Shown piece by piece: positions 30,058 to 38,211 of a stretch of 64,000 bases of DNA. The stretch comes from Leptospira sp. GTDB lineage: Bacteria > Spirochaetota > Leptospiria > Leptospirales > Leptospiraceae. Made by a program: the position numbers and the translations under genes. The stretch is from assembly GCA_020831715.1 (NCBI GenBank), contig JAFIGA010000048.1, positions 1 through 64,000 on the forward strand, written 5' to 3'. A model generated the notes under the pieces. It was not told where the DNA came from, did not search any database, and saw only the letters and a list, made by a program, of their open reading frames with translations. The stretch's first letter is position 1. Every line of letters begins with the position of its first letter.

Positions 30058-30681
30058 GTAACAGGATATTTGCTCGCATTAAAAGCTCGCAAATAACATG
30101 ATGTCTCCGAGCGTTTTGAAGCTCGGAGACAAAGGATAAGGAGGTCTGGGTTAAAATGATTAAGAAAATCAAAACAAAAAGACAGGAGTCGTAAAAAAAT
30201 ATACAAACCTTAACTTTTATTCGCCGTCATCAAAAAGTCGGCGAATATCCTGTTACCCTCTGACTTCAAAAAGACAGAGGGTATCTTGTTAACCTCTTCT
30301 TTTCCACCTAAATCCCTTAAATCCTCTTCATCCCCTGAAGTCTTTTATGAAAAGAATAAGTAACAAGATATTTGGTCTCCAGCACCAGGGGGTAGGGCTG
30401 GCTGGTGCTGGATCCCAAATAAAAGGATGTATTCAAGAATTTTGAAGGTTGAATACAACAGGTAAGAAAATGTCGGTTTCTCTCTGTGTCGCCAGGTTGC
30501 AAGCTGGGAAGCGCTGGAGAGTCGGCACAGAGAGCCCCTCCTGATAGATTTTGTGATATAGATAATTTACTTTTGGCAGGGAAAAATCAAATGAACTTTA
30601 ATCAAAAAAATAACCTATCTAAATCTAAATCCGTGAACCTGCTGTTTGCGAGCCTTGCTAGTGAGCAAACATCTTGTTAAC
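30058..30681. repeat. Cluster of variable-stem hairpins with conserved TATCYTGTTAAC-like tails, both orientations
   Basis: Perfect or near-perfect stems at 30068-30094 (ATTTGC/GCAAAT), 30103-30130 (GTCTCCGAGC/GCTCGGAGAC), 30218-30247 (TATTCGCCG/CGGCGAATA), 30254-30283 (TACCCTCTG/CAGAGGGTA), 30370-30420 (CCAGCACCA/TGGTGCTGG), 30480-30534 (CTCTCTGTGTCG/CGGCACAGAGAG), 30643-30671 (TGTTTGC/GCAAACA); tails at 30058-30069(-), 30094-30102(-), 30245-30256(+), 30282-30293(+), 30360-30370(-), 30670-30681(+). Confidence 0.85.
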
Positions 30682-31114
30682 TTCTTCTCTTTTCTTATCC
30701 GTGTCTATCCCTTCTTCACCCGCGGTCTAATTTTTTTATAACAATCTCGATTTTCTTCGAAAAAATTTGTTCAAAGTGCAAATTTAGAGACATACCATCA
30801 TAGGGAGGGAAAAGATGAAAAATAGCCCAAGTTTAAATCTAGTTCCACTAAAAAATGATTTGGTATTCAAGTTAGTATTTACGGAAGACCCTAATCTTTT
30901 GATATCTCTATTGAATGCTGTTCTATTTCCGAGTGGAGAGAATAGGGTCGAATACGTCCAAATTCAAAATCCAGTTTATCAGATCAACATACTGGACTTC
31001 ACTCTATTTCCCACAGACAGATATATGAGTAAATACAGTCTAAGAGATGAGCATGATCCGAATATTACCTTGACAGAATGTATATAGATGAGAGTCTAAT
31101 AACCGTTGCGAAGT

Positions 31115-31174
31115 GGTTGCCTCCGCAGCGGTTTTGGCAGACCAAACTGGCCACCGATCGCGAGGAAGGCAACC
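31115..31174. repeat. GC-rich hairpin insert inside the decayed Rpn locus
   Basis: GGTTGCCT (31115-31122) / AGGCAACC (31167-31174) with inner TTTGG/CCAAA; clearly more GC-rich than flanks. Confidence 0.6.
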
Positions 31175-31228
31175 CGAAGCCTTTGGCTGTATATGTTTAA
31201 AAATGCTGAAGCTATAGTGGAGGAAGAG

Positions 31229-31528
31229 ATGAGTATAATTGTAGACAAAGAACCTGATATGGCGAATGCCTTCAAGATATTGGAATACTATGCTTCTGAT
31301 CCTGAAAAGAGACAGCAGTTAGAAGAGCGAATGAATGCAGATAGAGATTTCGCCTATGAAATGGTGGCTCAGTTTGAGCAAGGAGTGGAAGAAGGAATAG
31401 AGAAAGGAATAGAGAAAAAAGCTCTCGAAGATGCCCGATTGATGAAGGAATACGGAGATCCCATAGAAAAGATTGTAAAAATCACCGGATTATCTGAATC
31501 TCAATTGAAGGAAAATGGTATTTTGTAG
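31229..31528 (+). CDS. Possible independently translated C-terminal Rpn fragment (RpnS-like), 99 aa
   Basis: In-frame ATG at 31229 preceded by GGAGG with 5-nt spacing (GGAGGAAGAGATG); intact to stop at 31528. Confidence 0.5.
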   Translation: MSIIVDKEPDMANAFKILEYYASDPEKRQQLEERMNADRDFAYEMVAQFEQGVEEGIEKGIEKKALEDARLMKEYGDPIEKIVKITGLSESQLKENGIL

Positions 31529-31706
31529 CCTGTTATATTCTGTATCAATAATGAAATAAAAATGGAGAATTGAGCAAAAAAAGTTTACAGAATATAAACA
31601 TACTAACAAAGATCTAATAAGGCAATCTTTCTTGTATATTAAGAAAGGCTTCCTATGATCTAAATGCGAAAGGGATTGCAGCACCAGTCCAGCCACTTTA
31701 AAATGA

Positions 31707-31725
31707 CAGAGGGTATCTTGTTAAC
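31707..31725 (+). repeat. Truncated copy of the hairpin-tail repeat (right arm and tail only)
   Basis: CAGAGGGTATCTTGTTAACTTCTTCTCTTTT matches the 30275 repeat but the complementary CCCTCTG left arm is absent. Confidence 0.7.
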
Positions 31726-31880
31726 TTCTTCTCTTTTTGTAATAAATTACCCTACATATATATTATATTAATGGGAATCCATGATGAAACCATTCGGAAG
31801 ATACTCGAAGAAAAAGAATCCTTCGAGAAATTTCTCCCATCATAATTTCCCCTTCGTTATTTTTGTAAAATAGTAAAAAA

Positions 31881-32249
31881 TTATTTCAATAACTGGTCTA
31901 TGTCGCTATCATCGTCGTCCAGGTATTTTGCGTCGAATTCCGGGCGGGTTAGAATTTCGAAGAACATGTCGAGTTTTGCCAATTTAAACACATTGGTGAT
32001 CATGGGTTTCATTCCTACAAGAATGAGTTTTCCATTTTTGGTTTTTAGAGCATTTAAGCATTTGATGAGGGATCCAATTCCGGAAGAGTCTATGTAATCA
32101 AGTTTACCCATCTCCACTGCTATTATTGATGGTTTGGAATCTAGCTGTTTATTAAAAATAGTTTCAAATTCTTCAGTGGATTCTATATCATATTTTCCGG
32201 CTATTTCGATTACTTTGATCTTTCCAACTTGGCTCAGCTTTAATTCCAT
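31881..32249 (-). CDS. STAS-domain anti-sigma factor antagonist
   Basis: VEMGKLDYIDSSGIGSLIKCLNALKTKNGKLILVGM; start reassigned to ATG 32249 (MELKLSQVGKIKVIEIAGKYD). Confidence 0.92.
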   Translation of the reverse strand: MELKLSQVGKIKVIEIAGKYDIESTEEFETIFNKQLDSKPSIIAVEMGKLDYIDSSGIGSLIKCLNALKTKNGKLILVGMKPMITNVFKLAKLDMFFEILTRPEFDAKYLDDDDSDIDQLLK

Positions 32250-32373
32250 TATAACATTTATCCCTATCTTGAATTGTGTTCCCCAAAGTGTTGGATTGTT
32301 CTGAAATAGCAATGATTTTTCAGTGTCTTTTTAAACAAAATTTAAAAATTTGGTAAATAGGAGAAATATTCCT

Positions 32374-33591
32374 ATGATTCAACCCATCGAAAAAGCGATA
32401 GAGGATATTCGCAGTGGTAAAATGATCATCCTCGTAGATTCAGAGGATCGAGAAAATGAAGGCGATTTGGTTTGCGCCGCTGAATTCACCAAGAAAGAAG
32501 AAATTAATTTTATGGCTACCCATGGAAGGGGGCTCATCTGCATTCCTATGGAAAAAGATGATCTCAGGAAAAAGGGGCTAGGTCGTCTCCAGACAGGATC
32601 GGGCGACAAGCATGGAACTGCATTTACAATCTCTGTAGACGCGAAAGAAGGTACGACAACAGGGATATCGGCATCAGACCGAGCTAAGACGATTGAAGTG
32701 CTTTTGGATCCTAAATCCGGTCCGGAAAATTTTGTCACGCCGGGTCACTTATTTCCTTTAGAGGCTGTGAGTGGTGGTGTTCTCCGAAGAGCGGGGCACA
32801 CGGAAGCATCCGTGGATTTATCGGTTCTTGCCGGTCTTAAACCCGCAGCAGTTATATGTGAAATTATGAACGAAGACGGATCTATGGCGAGGCTTCCTGA
32901 TTTGGAAGTATTCGCCGAAAAGCATGGATTGAATATTTATACGATCGAAGATCTCATTCGGTATCGGCAGAAGCAAGATGGCTTAGTTCAATTGGAAGTG
33001 AATACACGGCTTCCTACCGAATACGGAGATTTTGACATAAGAGCCTATTCAACTATGATTGACGATAAAGTCCATATTGCCCTGGTTAAAGGGAATATTG
33101 ATCCGGATAAACCTGTATTGGTTCGTGTTCATTCCGAATGTCTAACCGGTGATATATTCATGAGTCAGAGATGCGATTGTGGTTCTCAACTGCATTCTGC
33201 TCTAAAAATGATCGAAGATGCGGGACAAGGTGTTCTGCTTTATATGCGACAAGAAGGAAGAGGGATTGGTCTTATAAATAAATTGAAGGCTTATCAATAC
33301 CAAGATGAAGGTATGGATACGGTTGAGGCGAATCTGAAATTGGGATTTCCTCCGGATCTTCGAGACTATGGAATTGGTGCTCAGATTCTTAAAGATGTGG
33401 GAGTTCGTAAAATGAAATTGATCACGAATAACCCACGTAAAATTGTTGGTTTGGAAGGATATGGGCTTTCTGTTGAAGGTAGAGTTTCGATTGAAACAGT
33501 CCCTCATTCCGGAAACCATAACTATTTATTGACTAAGAAATTAAAGATGGGGCATTTGTTCGAAGGCTTTCATGGAGTAGAGACCAAGTAA
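32374..33591 (+). CDS. ribBA: Bifunctional 3,4-dihydroxy-2-butanone-4-phosphate synthase / GTP cyclohydrolase II
   Basis: [20 protein letters not shown] (RibB) and [40 protein letters not shown] (RibA). Confidence 0.96.
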   Translation: MIQPIEKAIEDIRSGKMIILVDSEDRENEGDLVCAAEFTKKEEINFMATHGRGLICIPMEKDDLRKKGLGRLQTGSGDKHGTAFTISVDAKEGTTTGISASDRAKTIEVLLDPKSGPENFVTPGHLFPLEAVSGGVLRRAGHTEASVDLSVLAGLKPAAVICEIMNEDGSMARLPDLEVFAEKHGLNIYTIEDLIRYRQKQDGLVQLEVNTRLPTEYGDFDIRAYSTMIDDKVHIALVKGNIDPDKPVLVRVHSECLTGDIFMSQRCDCGSQLHSALKMIEDAGQGVLLYMRQEGRGIGLINKLKAYQYQDEGMDTVEANLKLGFPPDLRDYGIGAQILKDVGVRKMKLITNNPRKIVGLEGYGLSVEGRVSIETVPHSGNHNYLLTKKLKMGHLFEGFHGVETK

Positions 33592-33640
33592 ATAATAAGT
33601 TTGATTGAGTAAATCAGTATGGAATGGAGTATAATTTAGC

Positions 33641-34207
33641 ATGAAAAAGGTTTTGGTGCCTATGGCAAATGGCATGGAAGAGATGGAAGCAATTATTATT
33701 GTCGATGTTCTCCGAAGAGGTGGCGTGCAAGTAGTATCTGCATCTCTCCATGACGATGTTGCGACTCCTATTCATGCCTCTCGAAATACCATTCACCTAG
33801 CAGATACAACTCTTTCTAAATTGCTTCCAGAGTATTGGAAGGAATTCGATATGATTTTTCTCCCCGGAGGAAACGAAGGGGCAAATGCTTTGGAAAGGTC
33901 AGCAAGTATTAAAAAAATTCTGAATTACTTTCAAGAAAAAAATCAGTGGATTGGTGCAATCTGTGCGGCTCCCAGAGTTTTATTGAATCATGGAATCTTA
34001 CAAGAGGGGGATTTATATACGGCTTACCCCGGTGCGACTCCTGAAAATTCGGGCTACACAGGACAATCTGTTCAGAAAAATGATTCTTTGAAAATTATTA
34101 CCGGTAAGGGCCCCGGAGCGGCATTCGCATTTGCCTTGGAGATATTGGAAATCCTAGAAGGGGACAAGGTTAGAAACCAAGTTCAATCCGGATTGCAACT
34201 TGCCTAG
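33641..34207 (+). CDS. DJ-1/PfpI family protein
   Basis: MKKVLVPMANGMEEMEAIIIVDVLRRGGVQVV, IGAICAAPRVLLNHGIL (nucleophile Cys elbow). Confidence 0.94.
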   Translation: MKKVLVPMANGMEEMEAIIIVDVLRRGGVQVVSASLHDDVATPIHASRNTIHLADTTLSKLLPEYWKEFDMIFLPGGNEGANALERSASIKKILNYFQEKNQWIGAICAAPRVLLNHGILQEGDLYTAYPGATPENSGYTGQSVQKNDSLKIITGKGPGAAFAFALEILEILEGDKVRNQVQSGLQLA

Positions 34208-35429
34208 GCCATACAAGGTCGCCGTACTCGGTGGAGGAGCAGGGGGATTTTTTTCTGCTCTGAATATGGCAACTCATCCATCCATTCAAGTAACTCTCAT
34301 TGACAGATCAGGTCAGCTCTTATCTAAAGTTAGGATATCCGGTGGGGGTAGATGCAATGTAACTCATAATATCTTCTCTCCGGAAGAATTCAGTCGTTTC
34401 TATCCTAGAGGAGGTAGGGAACTACGCTATGCCTTTGAGAGATTTGGTTCCGGGGATACTGTTACCTGGTTTAAAGATCAGGGTGTCCTACTGAAAGCCG
34501 AAAAAGATGGGAGGATGTTTCCAATTACCGACTCTTCGGAGACGATTATAGATTGCTTCACCGGGCTTGCCGCTAAGTGCGGTGTCAAAATTTTGACCGG
34601 GATGGATGTAAAGGGTATTCATAAAACAGAATCGGGTCAATTTATTATTAAAATAGATGGAATAGACTTGGGAGAATTCGACTGTTTGGTGATCGCAACC
34701 GGTTCTTCACGGCAAGTGTGGAAATGGTTGGAAGCTATGGGGCACAGAATTGTGGACCCTGTTCCCTCCCTATTCACTTTCAAAATCCAAGATCCAAGAC
34801 TCGATGGAATGAGTGGAATTAGTTTTGCCGAATCGGAATGCATTCTCCCTGAGTGCAAGGGAAGTTCCAAGGGTCCCTTGTTGATTACTCATTGGGGTTT
34901 AAGTGGTCCTGCAATTCTCAGGCTTTCTGCTTGGTCAGCTAGGGAGTTGTTTGAAAAAAAATACAATACGTTACTGAAGGTGAATTTTCTCTGCAAAACA
35001 TTGGAAGAAGTAAAAAAAGTTTTTATAGATTTTAAGTCTTCTCATCCAAAAAAGAATTTATCCAATATACCGGAACATTTGACCATCCCCAAAAGATATT
35101 GGGAGAATCTCTTGCAATATTTAAGTATAGACAATCAAGGCAAATGGGCTGATCTTTCGGCAAAATCCATTCAATCATTGAGCGAAGAGTTGACGACTGC
35201 GAAGTTCGATATCATCGGAAAGGGAGAGTTCAAGGAAGAATTCGTAACCGCGGGGGGAGTCAATCGAAAAGATGTTAACTTCAATACAATGGAAAGCAAA
35301 ATTGTTCCGGGTATGTTCTTTGCCGGAGAAGTTTTGGATGTGGATGGAATTACCGGTGGATTTAATTTTCAAAATGCTTGGACGACTGCATGGATATCCG
35401 CTGAATCCATCCGAAAAAAAGCTCATTGA
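34200..35429 (+). CDS. NAD(P)/FAD-dependent oxidoreductase, HI0933/BaiN family
   Basis: VAVLGGGAGGFFSALNMA, SGGGRCNVTHN, GEVLDVDGITGGFNFQNAWTTA; likely TTG start. Confidence 0.93.
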   Translation: MPRPYKVAVLGGGAGGFFSALNMATHPSIQVTLIDRSGQLLSKVRISGGGRCNVTHNIFSPEEFSRFYPRGGRELRYAFERFGSGDTVTWFKDQGVLLKAEKDGRMFPITDSSETIIDCFTGLAAKCGVKILTGMDVKGIHKTESGQFIIKIDGIDLGEFDCLVIATGSSRQVWKWLEAMGHRIVDPVPSLFTFKIQDPRLDGMSGISFAESECILPECKGSSKGPLLITHWGLSGPAILRLSAWSARELFEKKYNTLLKVNFLCKTLEEVKKVFIDFKSSHPKKNLSNIPEHLTIPKRYWENLLQYLSIDNQGKWADLSAKSIQSLSEELTTAKFDIIGKGEFKEEFVTAGGVNRKDVNFNTMESKIVPGMFFAGEVLDVDGITGGFNFQNAWTTAWISAESIRKKAH

Positions 35430-35464
35430 CAGCTTGAATTGCAAGTAGAAAATTGTAAGCGTTT

Positions 35465-36373
35465 ATGATAAGTATTAACAATGTTACGCGTTTTTATGGA
35501 TCCAAGAGAGCGTTGCGGGATATTTCCTTCACGGTCGAGAAAGGAGAAACACTCGGTATCTTGGGTCCGAATGGCTCCGGTAAAACTACTCTAATCAATA
35601 TCTTACTTGGACTTCTCCGAGCTGATGAGGGAAGCGTTACCATTTATGGAAAAGAGATTTGGTCCAATCGAGAAGCACTTCTTCCCAAAATCGGTGCCAT
35701 CATTGAAATTCCCAGATTGTATCCGTTCTTGTCGGGACGCGAAAATTTGAAAATATTTGCCGAATATTTAGCGGTAGAAGAAAGTCCTAAAAAAATAGAA
35801 GAAGTTTTGGGATTGGTTGGATTGGAAGATGTGGGTAAGCTTCCATTTAAGAATTATTCCCTGGGCATGAAACAGAGATTGGGAATTGCACTCAGTCTTT
35901 TGAATGATCCGGACATTTTAGTATTTGATGAACCAACTAACGGTTTGGATCCGGAGGGAATTCTTACTGTTAGAGAAACAATTAAAAAGCTATCCGGCAT
36001 GGGTAAGACCATTATCTTATGCAGTCATTTGATTTATGAAGTGGAACAAGTGTGCCAATCAGTGGTAATCTTACAAAATGGCGATTTAAAGAAGTCTATT
36101 TCTTCCAAAGAATTGGAAAACAGAGATCATCTCTTTCATCTTGAAGTTTCCGAATCAGGTTATGAATCATGTGTTCGTTTCTGTGAGTCGAATGTGTCCA
36201 TTGAGATTATTCATACAGATAGTAAGTTGCATACATTTCGTTTAAAAATAGATTCCAATGTGAGCGGATCCGAAATCCTTAAAAATATAGTAGAATCAAA
36301 AATTTCAGTGGAAGCTTTTTATAAAGATCAAGTGCCACTCGAAGAGTTGTTCATGGAGGCAGTAAAGTCATGA
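35465..36373 (+). CDS. ABC transporter ATP-binding protein
   Basis: GPNGSGKTTLI, YSLGMKQRLGIA, VFDEPTNGLDPEG. Confidence 0.95.
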   Translation: MISINNVTRFYGSKRALRDISFTVEKGETLGILGPNGSGKTTLINILLGLLRADEGSVTIYGKEIWSNREALLPKIGAIIEIPRLYPFLSGRENLKIFAEYLAVEESPKKIEEVLGLVGLEDVGKLPFKNYSLGMKQRLGIALSLLNDPDILVFDEPTNGLDPEGILTVRETIKKLSGMGKTIILCSHLIYEVEQVCQSVVILQNGDLKKSISSKELENRDHLFHLEVSESGYESCVRFCESNVSIEIIHTDSKLHTFRLKIDSNVSGSEILKNIVESKISVEAFYKDQVPLEELFMEAVKS

Positions 36374-37170
36374 TTTCTTTATCACAATTAATTCCCGCTC
36401 TTAGAAGTGAACTCTTGAAGATATATTTTCTGAAAATTCCTCATAGGATATTCTTTATAAATATTTTGATACTGGCTTTTTTAGTCTCGACCAGCTTGAA
36501 GTTTTCATCTTCTCAAGCAGGTTCCTATTCTATGGAAACTCATAAGTCTATATTGAATATTCATTTATTTTTTAGTAGATTTGTATTTTTGTTTATTACT
36601 TCAGTTACAATTTGTTCTAATTTTGGAAAGGAATTCGAATGGAAGACAATTCATCAGTTTTTGATCAAAGGTCTGAATTCAAGTAATATGATTCTGTCCA
36701 AGGTGATTTCTTATTGGATTGTTTTTGTAGCTGAATATTTGGCTTATACCTTGCTTGTTTTGTTGGGATATTTTTTGTTTTCTCCGGAAAACATGCGAGA
36801 TACATTTTATAGTGTTTCCTGGTTGGAAGTTTTGGTGGTACCGTTGGGAATTTTTCTGTCTGTATCCATTTCTGTGCTTGCAGTATCTCTAAGCTTTTCG
36901 TCTTCTCGTGCCTTGATTTTCAATTTTCTGTATTTCATGATTGTGGAACTTGTGTTGCGAGGTTTTTTAAGTTTGGTGCATATGATTTCACCCAATCCGG
37001 TTTTGGATAAGGCTACCGATTATTTTCCCTATAAATCTTATGTGGCAATTTCGGGAGAAAATCCGGATGTATTGTTTTTTATTCTTTCGGCTTTTGCTTT
37101 TTCTGTAATTTTTATAGCTACGAGCTTAGCTGTATTGAGAAAAAAAGAGTTTGCTCTTATCAATACTTAG
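36370..37170 (+). CDS. ABC-2-type transporter permease
   Basis: Six or so hydrophobic segments, ATGA overlap with the ATPase gene. Confidence 0.85.
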   Translation: MISLSQLIPALRSELLKIYFLKIPHRIFFINILILAFLVSTSLKFSSSQAGSYSMETHKSILNIHLFFSRFVFLFITSVTICSNFGKEFEWKTIHQFLIKGLNSSNMILSKVISYWIVFVAEYLAYTLLVLLGYFLFSPENMRDTFYSVSWLEVLVVPLGIFLSVSISVLAVSLSFSSSRALIFNFLYFMIVELVLRGFLSLVHMISPNPVLDKATDYFPYKSYVAISGENPDVLFFILSAFAFSVIFIATSLAVLRKKEFALINT

Positions 37171-37253
37171 TTAGAAATAAGGGAAATACTGCAATAATTC
37201 TATTTTGAATTGTTATGATAATTAGAAGAATCCGATTTAATCGGGGAGGTTTT

Positions 37254-38174
37254 ATGGTTACTAAAATATTAGGTATATTGGTTATAATTGCACTCTTAGG
37301 TTGTGGTGGAAAAGCAAAGGAAGATGCGATCCAAGCGGATAGCAAGATTCAACCGGTTACGGTTACTTTTTTTTCGGGAGATTCCAAGATCCTCCGTGCC
37401 GGAGTGGAATCTAAGCCGGCACAAGGTATGGAGCTCACTGCAGAAGATGAAATTGTAACAGGATTAAACGGAAGAGTGGAAGTTTTGGTTCGCAACTCAG
37501 GTCTAATCAAGATATCGAGTTCATCTTCTGTATCCATTTCTTCACTTATTCGTAACGAAGAGGAATCCAGCACAAACGTCCATCTCAATTATGGCAAAGT
37601 AGTTACCGTTGTTCGAAAAGAAAAGAAAAATGAATCTTATAACGTTGTGACTCCTACTTTGGTTGCGGGTGTGAGAGGAACGATCTTCATGACTTCTGTG
37701 GAAAATCCCGGAGCCGGTGCAAAAGGGGTTGCCTGTTCGCAAAATGATTGCTTAGTGAAAGTGGAAGTAGTAGAAGGGGCTGTAGCTGTTCGTCATAAAG
37801 AATCAGGTCAAGAAGTTATAGTCGAAAAGAATTCCGGAATCGAAGTGAAAGGGAAAAAAAATCTTTCACAAGATCTGGTTAAATCACTCAATCAGAAGTC
37901 TCTTGATGAATTGAAAGACATGATTGTTTTTCATAAGAGCGGAATTGGTGGATTTGAAAATTTAGCCGATGAATTGAAGTTACAGACAAGGGAATTGTCC
38001 GATTTGGATTCTGCCGGAAGCTTAAATGAAATCAAGGCTATCAATCAGAAAAAGGCAGTTGGCAATACGAATGATGAAGCAAGAAAAATTGCCGATGAGA
38101 CTGATGAGAGCCGATACCTGAAAAAAGACATAGCCAGAGAAAAGCTCAAGATGGATCCCAAAGAAAGCTTTTAG
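37254..38174 (+). CDS. FecR-domain lipoprotein
   Basis: Lipobox IIALLGC; FecR-like NVVTPTLVAGVRGTIFMTSVE, VEGAVAVRH; start reassigned to ATG 37254 after GGGAGG. Confidence 0.82.
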   Translation: MVTKILGILVIIALLGCGGKAKEDAIQADSKIQPVTVTFFSGDSKILRAGVESKPAQGMELTAEDEIVTGLNGRVEVLVRNSGLIKISSSSSVSISSLIRNEEESSTNVHLNYGKVVTVVRKEKKNESYNVVTPTLVAGVRGTIFMTSVENPGAGAKGVACSQNDCLVKVEVVEGAVAVRHKESGQEVIVEKNSGIEVKGKKNLSQDLVKSLNQKSLDELKDMIVFHKSGIGGFENLADELKLQTRELSDLDSAGSLNEIKAINQKKAVGNTNDEARKIADETDESRYLKKDIAREKLKMDPKESF

Positions 38175-38211
38175 GGTTTAGATTTATAAGTTAACATTGC
38201 TGAGAGGAACT

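Larger units (their letters stand above)
30815..31528 (+). pseudogene. Decayed Rpn-family (PD-(D/E)XK, COG5464-like) recombination-promoting nuclease gene
   Basis: N-terminal piece (LVPLKNDLVFKLVFTEDPNLLISLLNAVLFP...QIQNPVYQINILDFTLFPTDRYMSKYSLRDE) and C-terminal piece (LWLYMFKNAEAIVEEEMSIIVDKEPDMANAFKILEYYASDPEKRQQLEERMNADRDF) are in separate ORFs, with the intervening core missing and a stop at 31087. Confidence 0.75.

Noticed and set aside
30486-30680. 64-aa plus-strand ORF inside the hairpin array
   Set aside because: It simply reads through two hairpins, has no SD and no coding-like composition.
30058-31725. Integron attC sites or CRISPR array
   Set aside because: Stems and conserved tail superficially recall attC, but the tail (TATCYTGTTAAC) does not fit the GTTRRRY core and no integron integrase is in the window. 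Spacing is irregular, orientations are mixed and no cas genes are seen, so not CRISPR.
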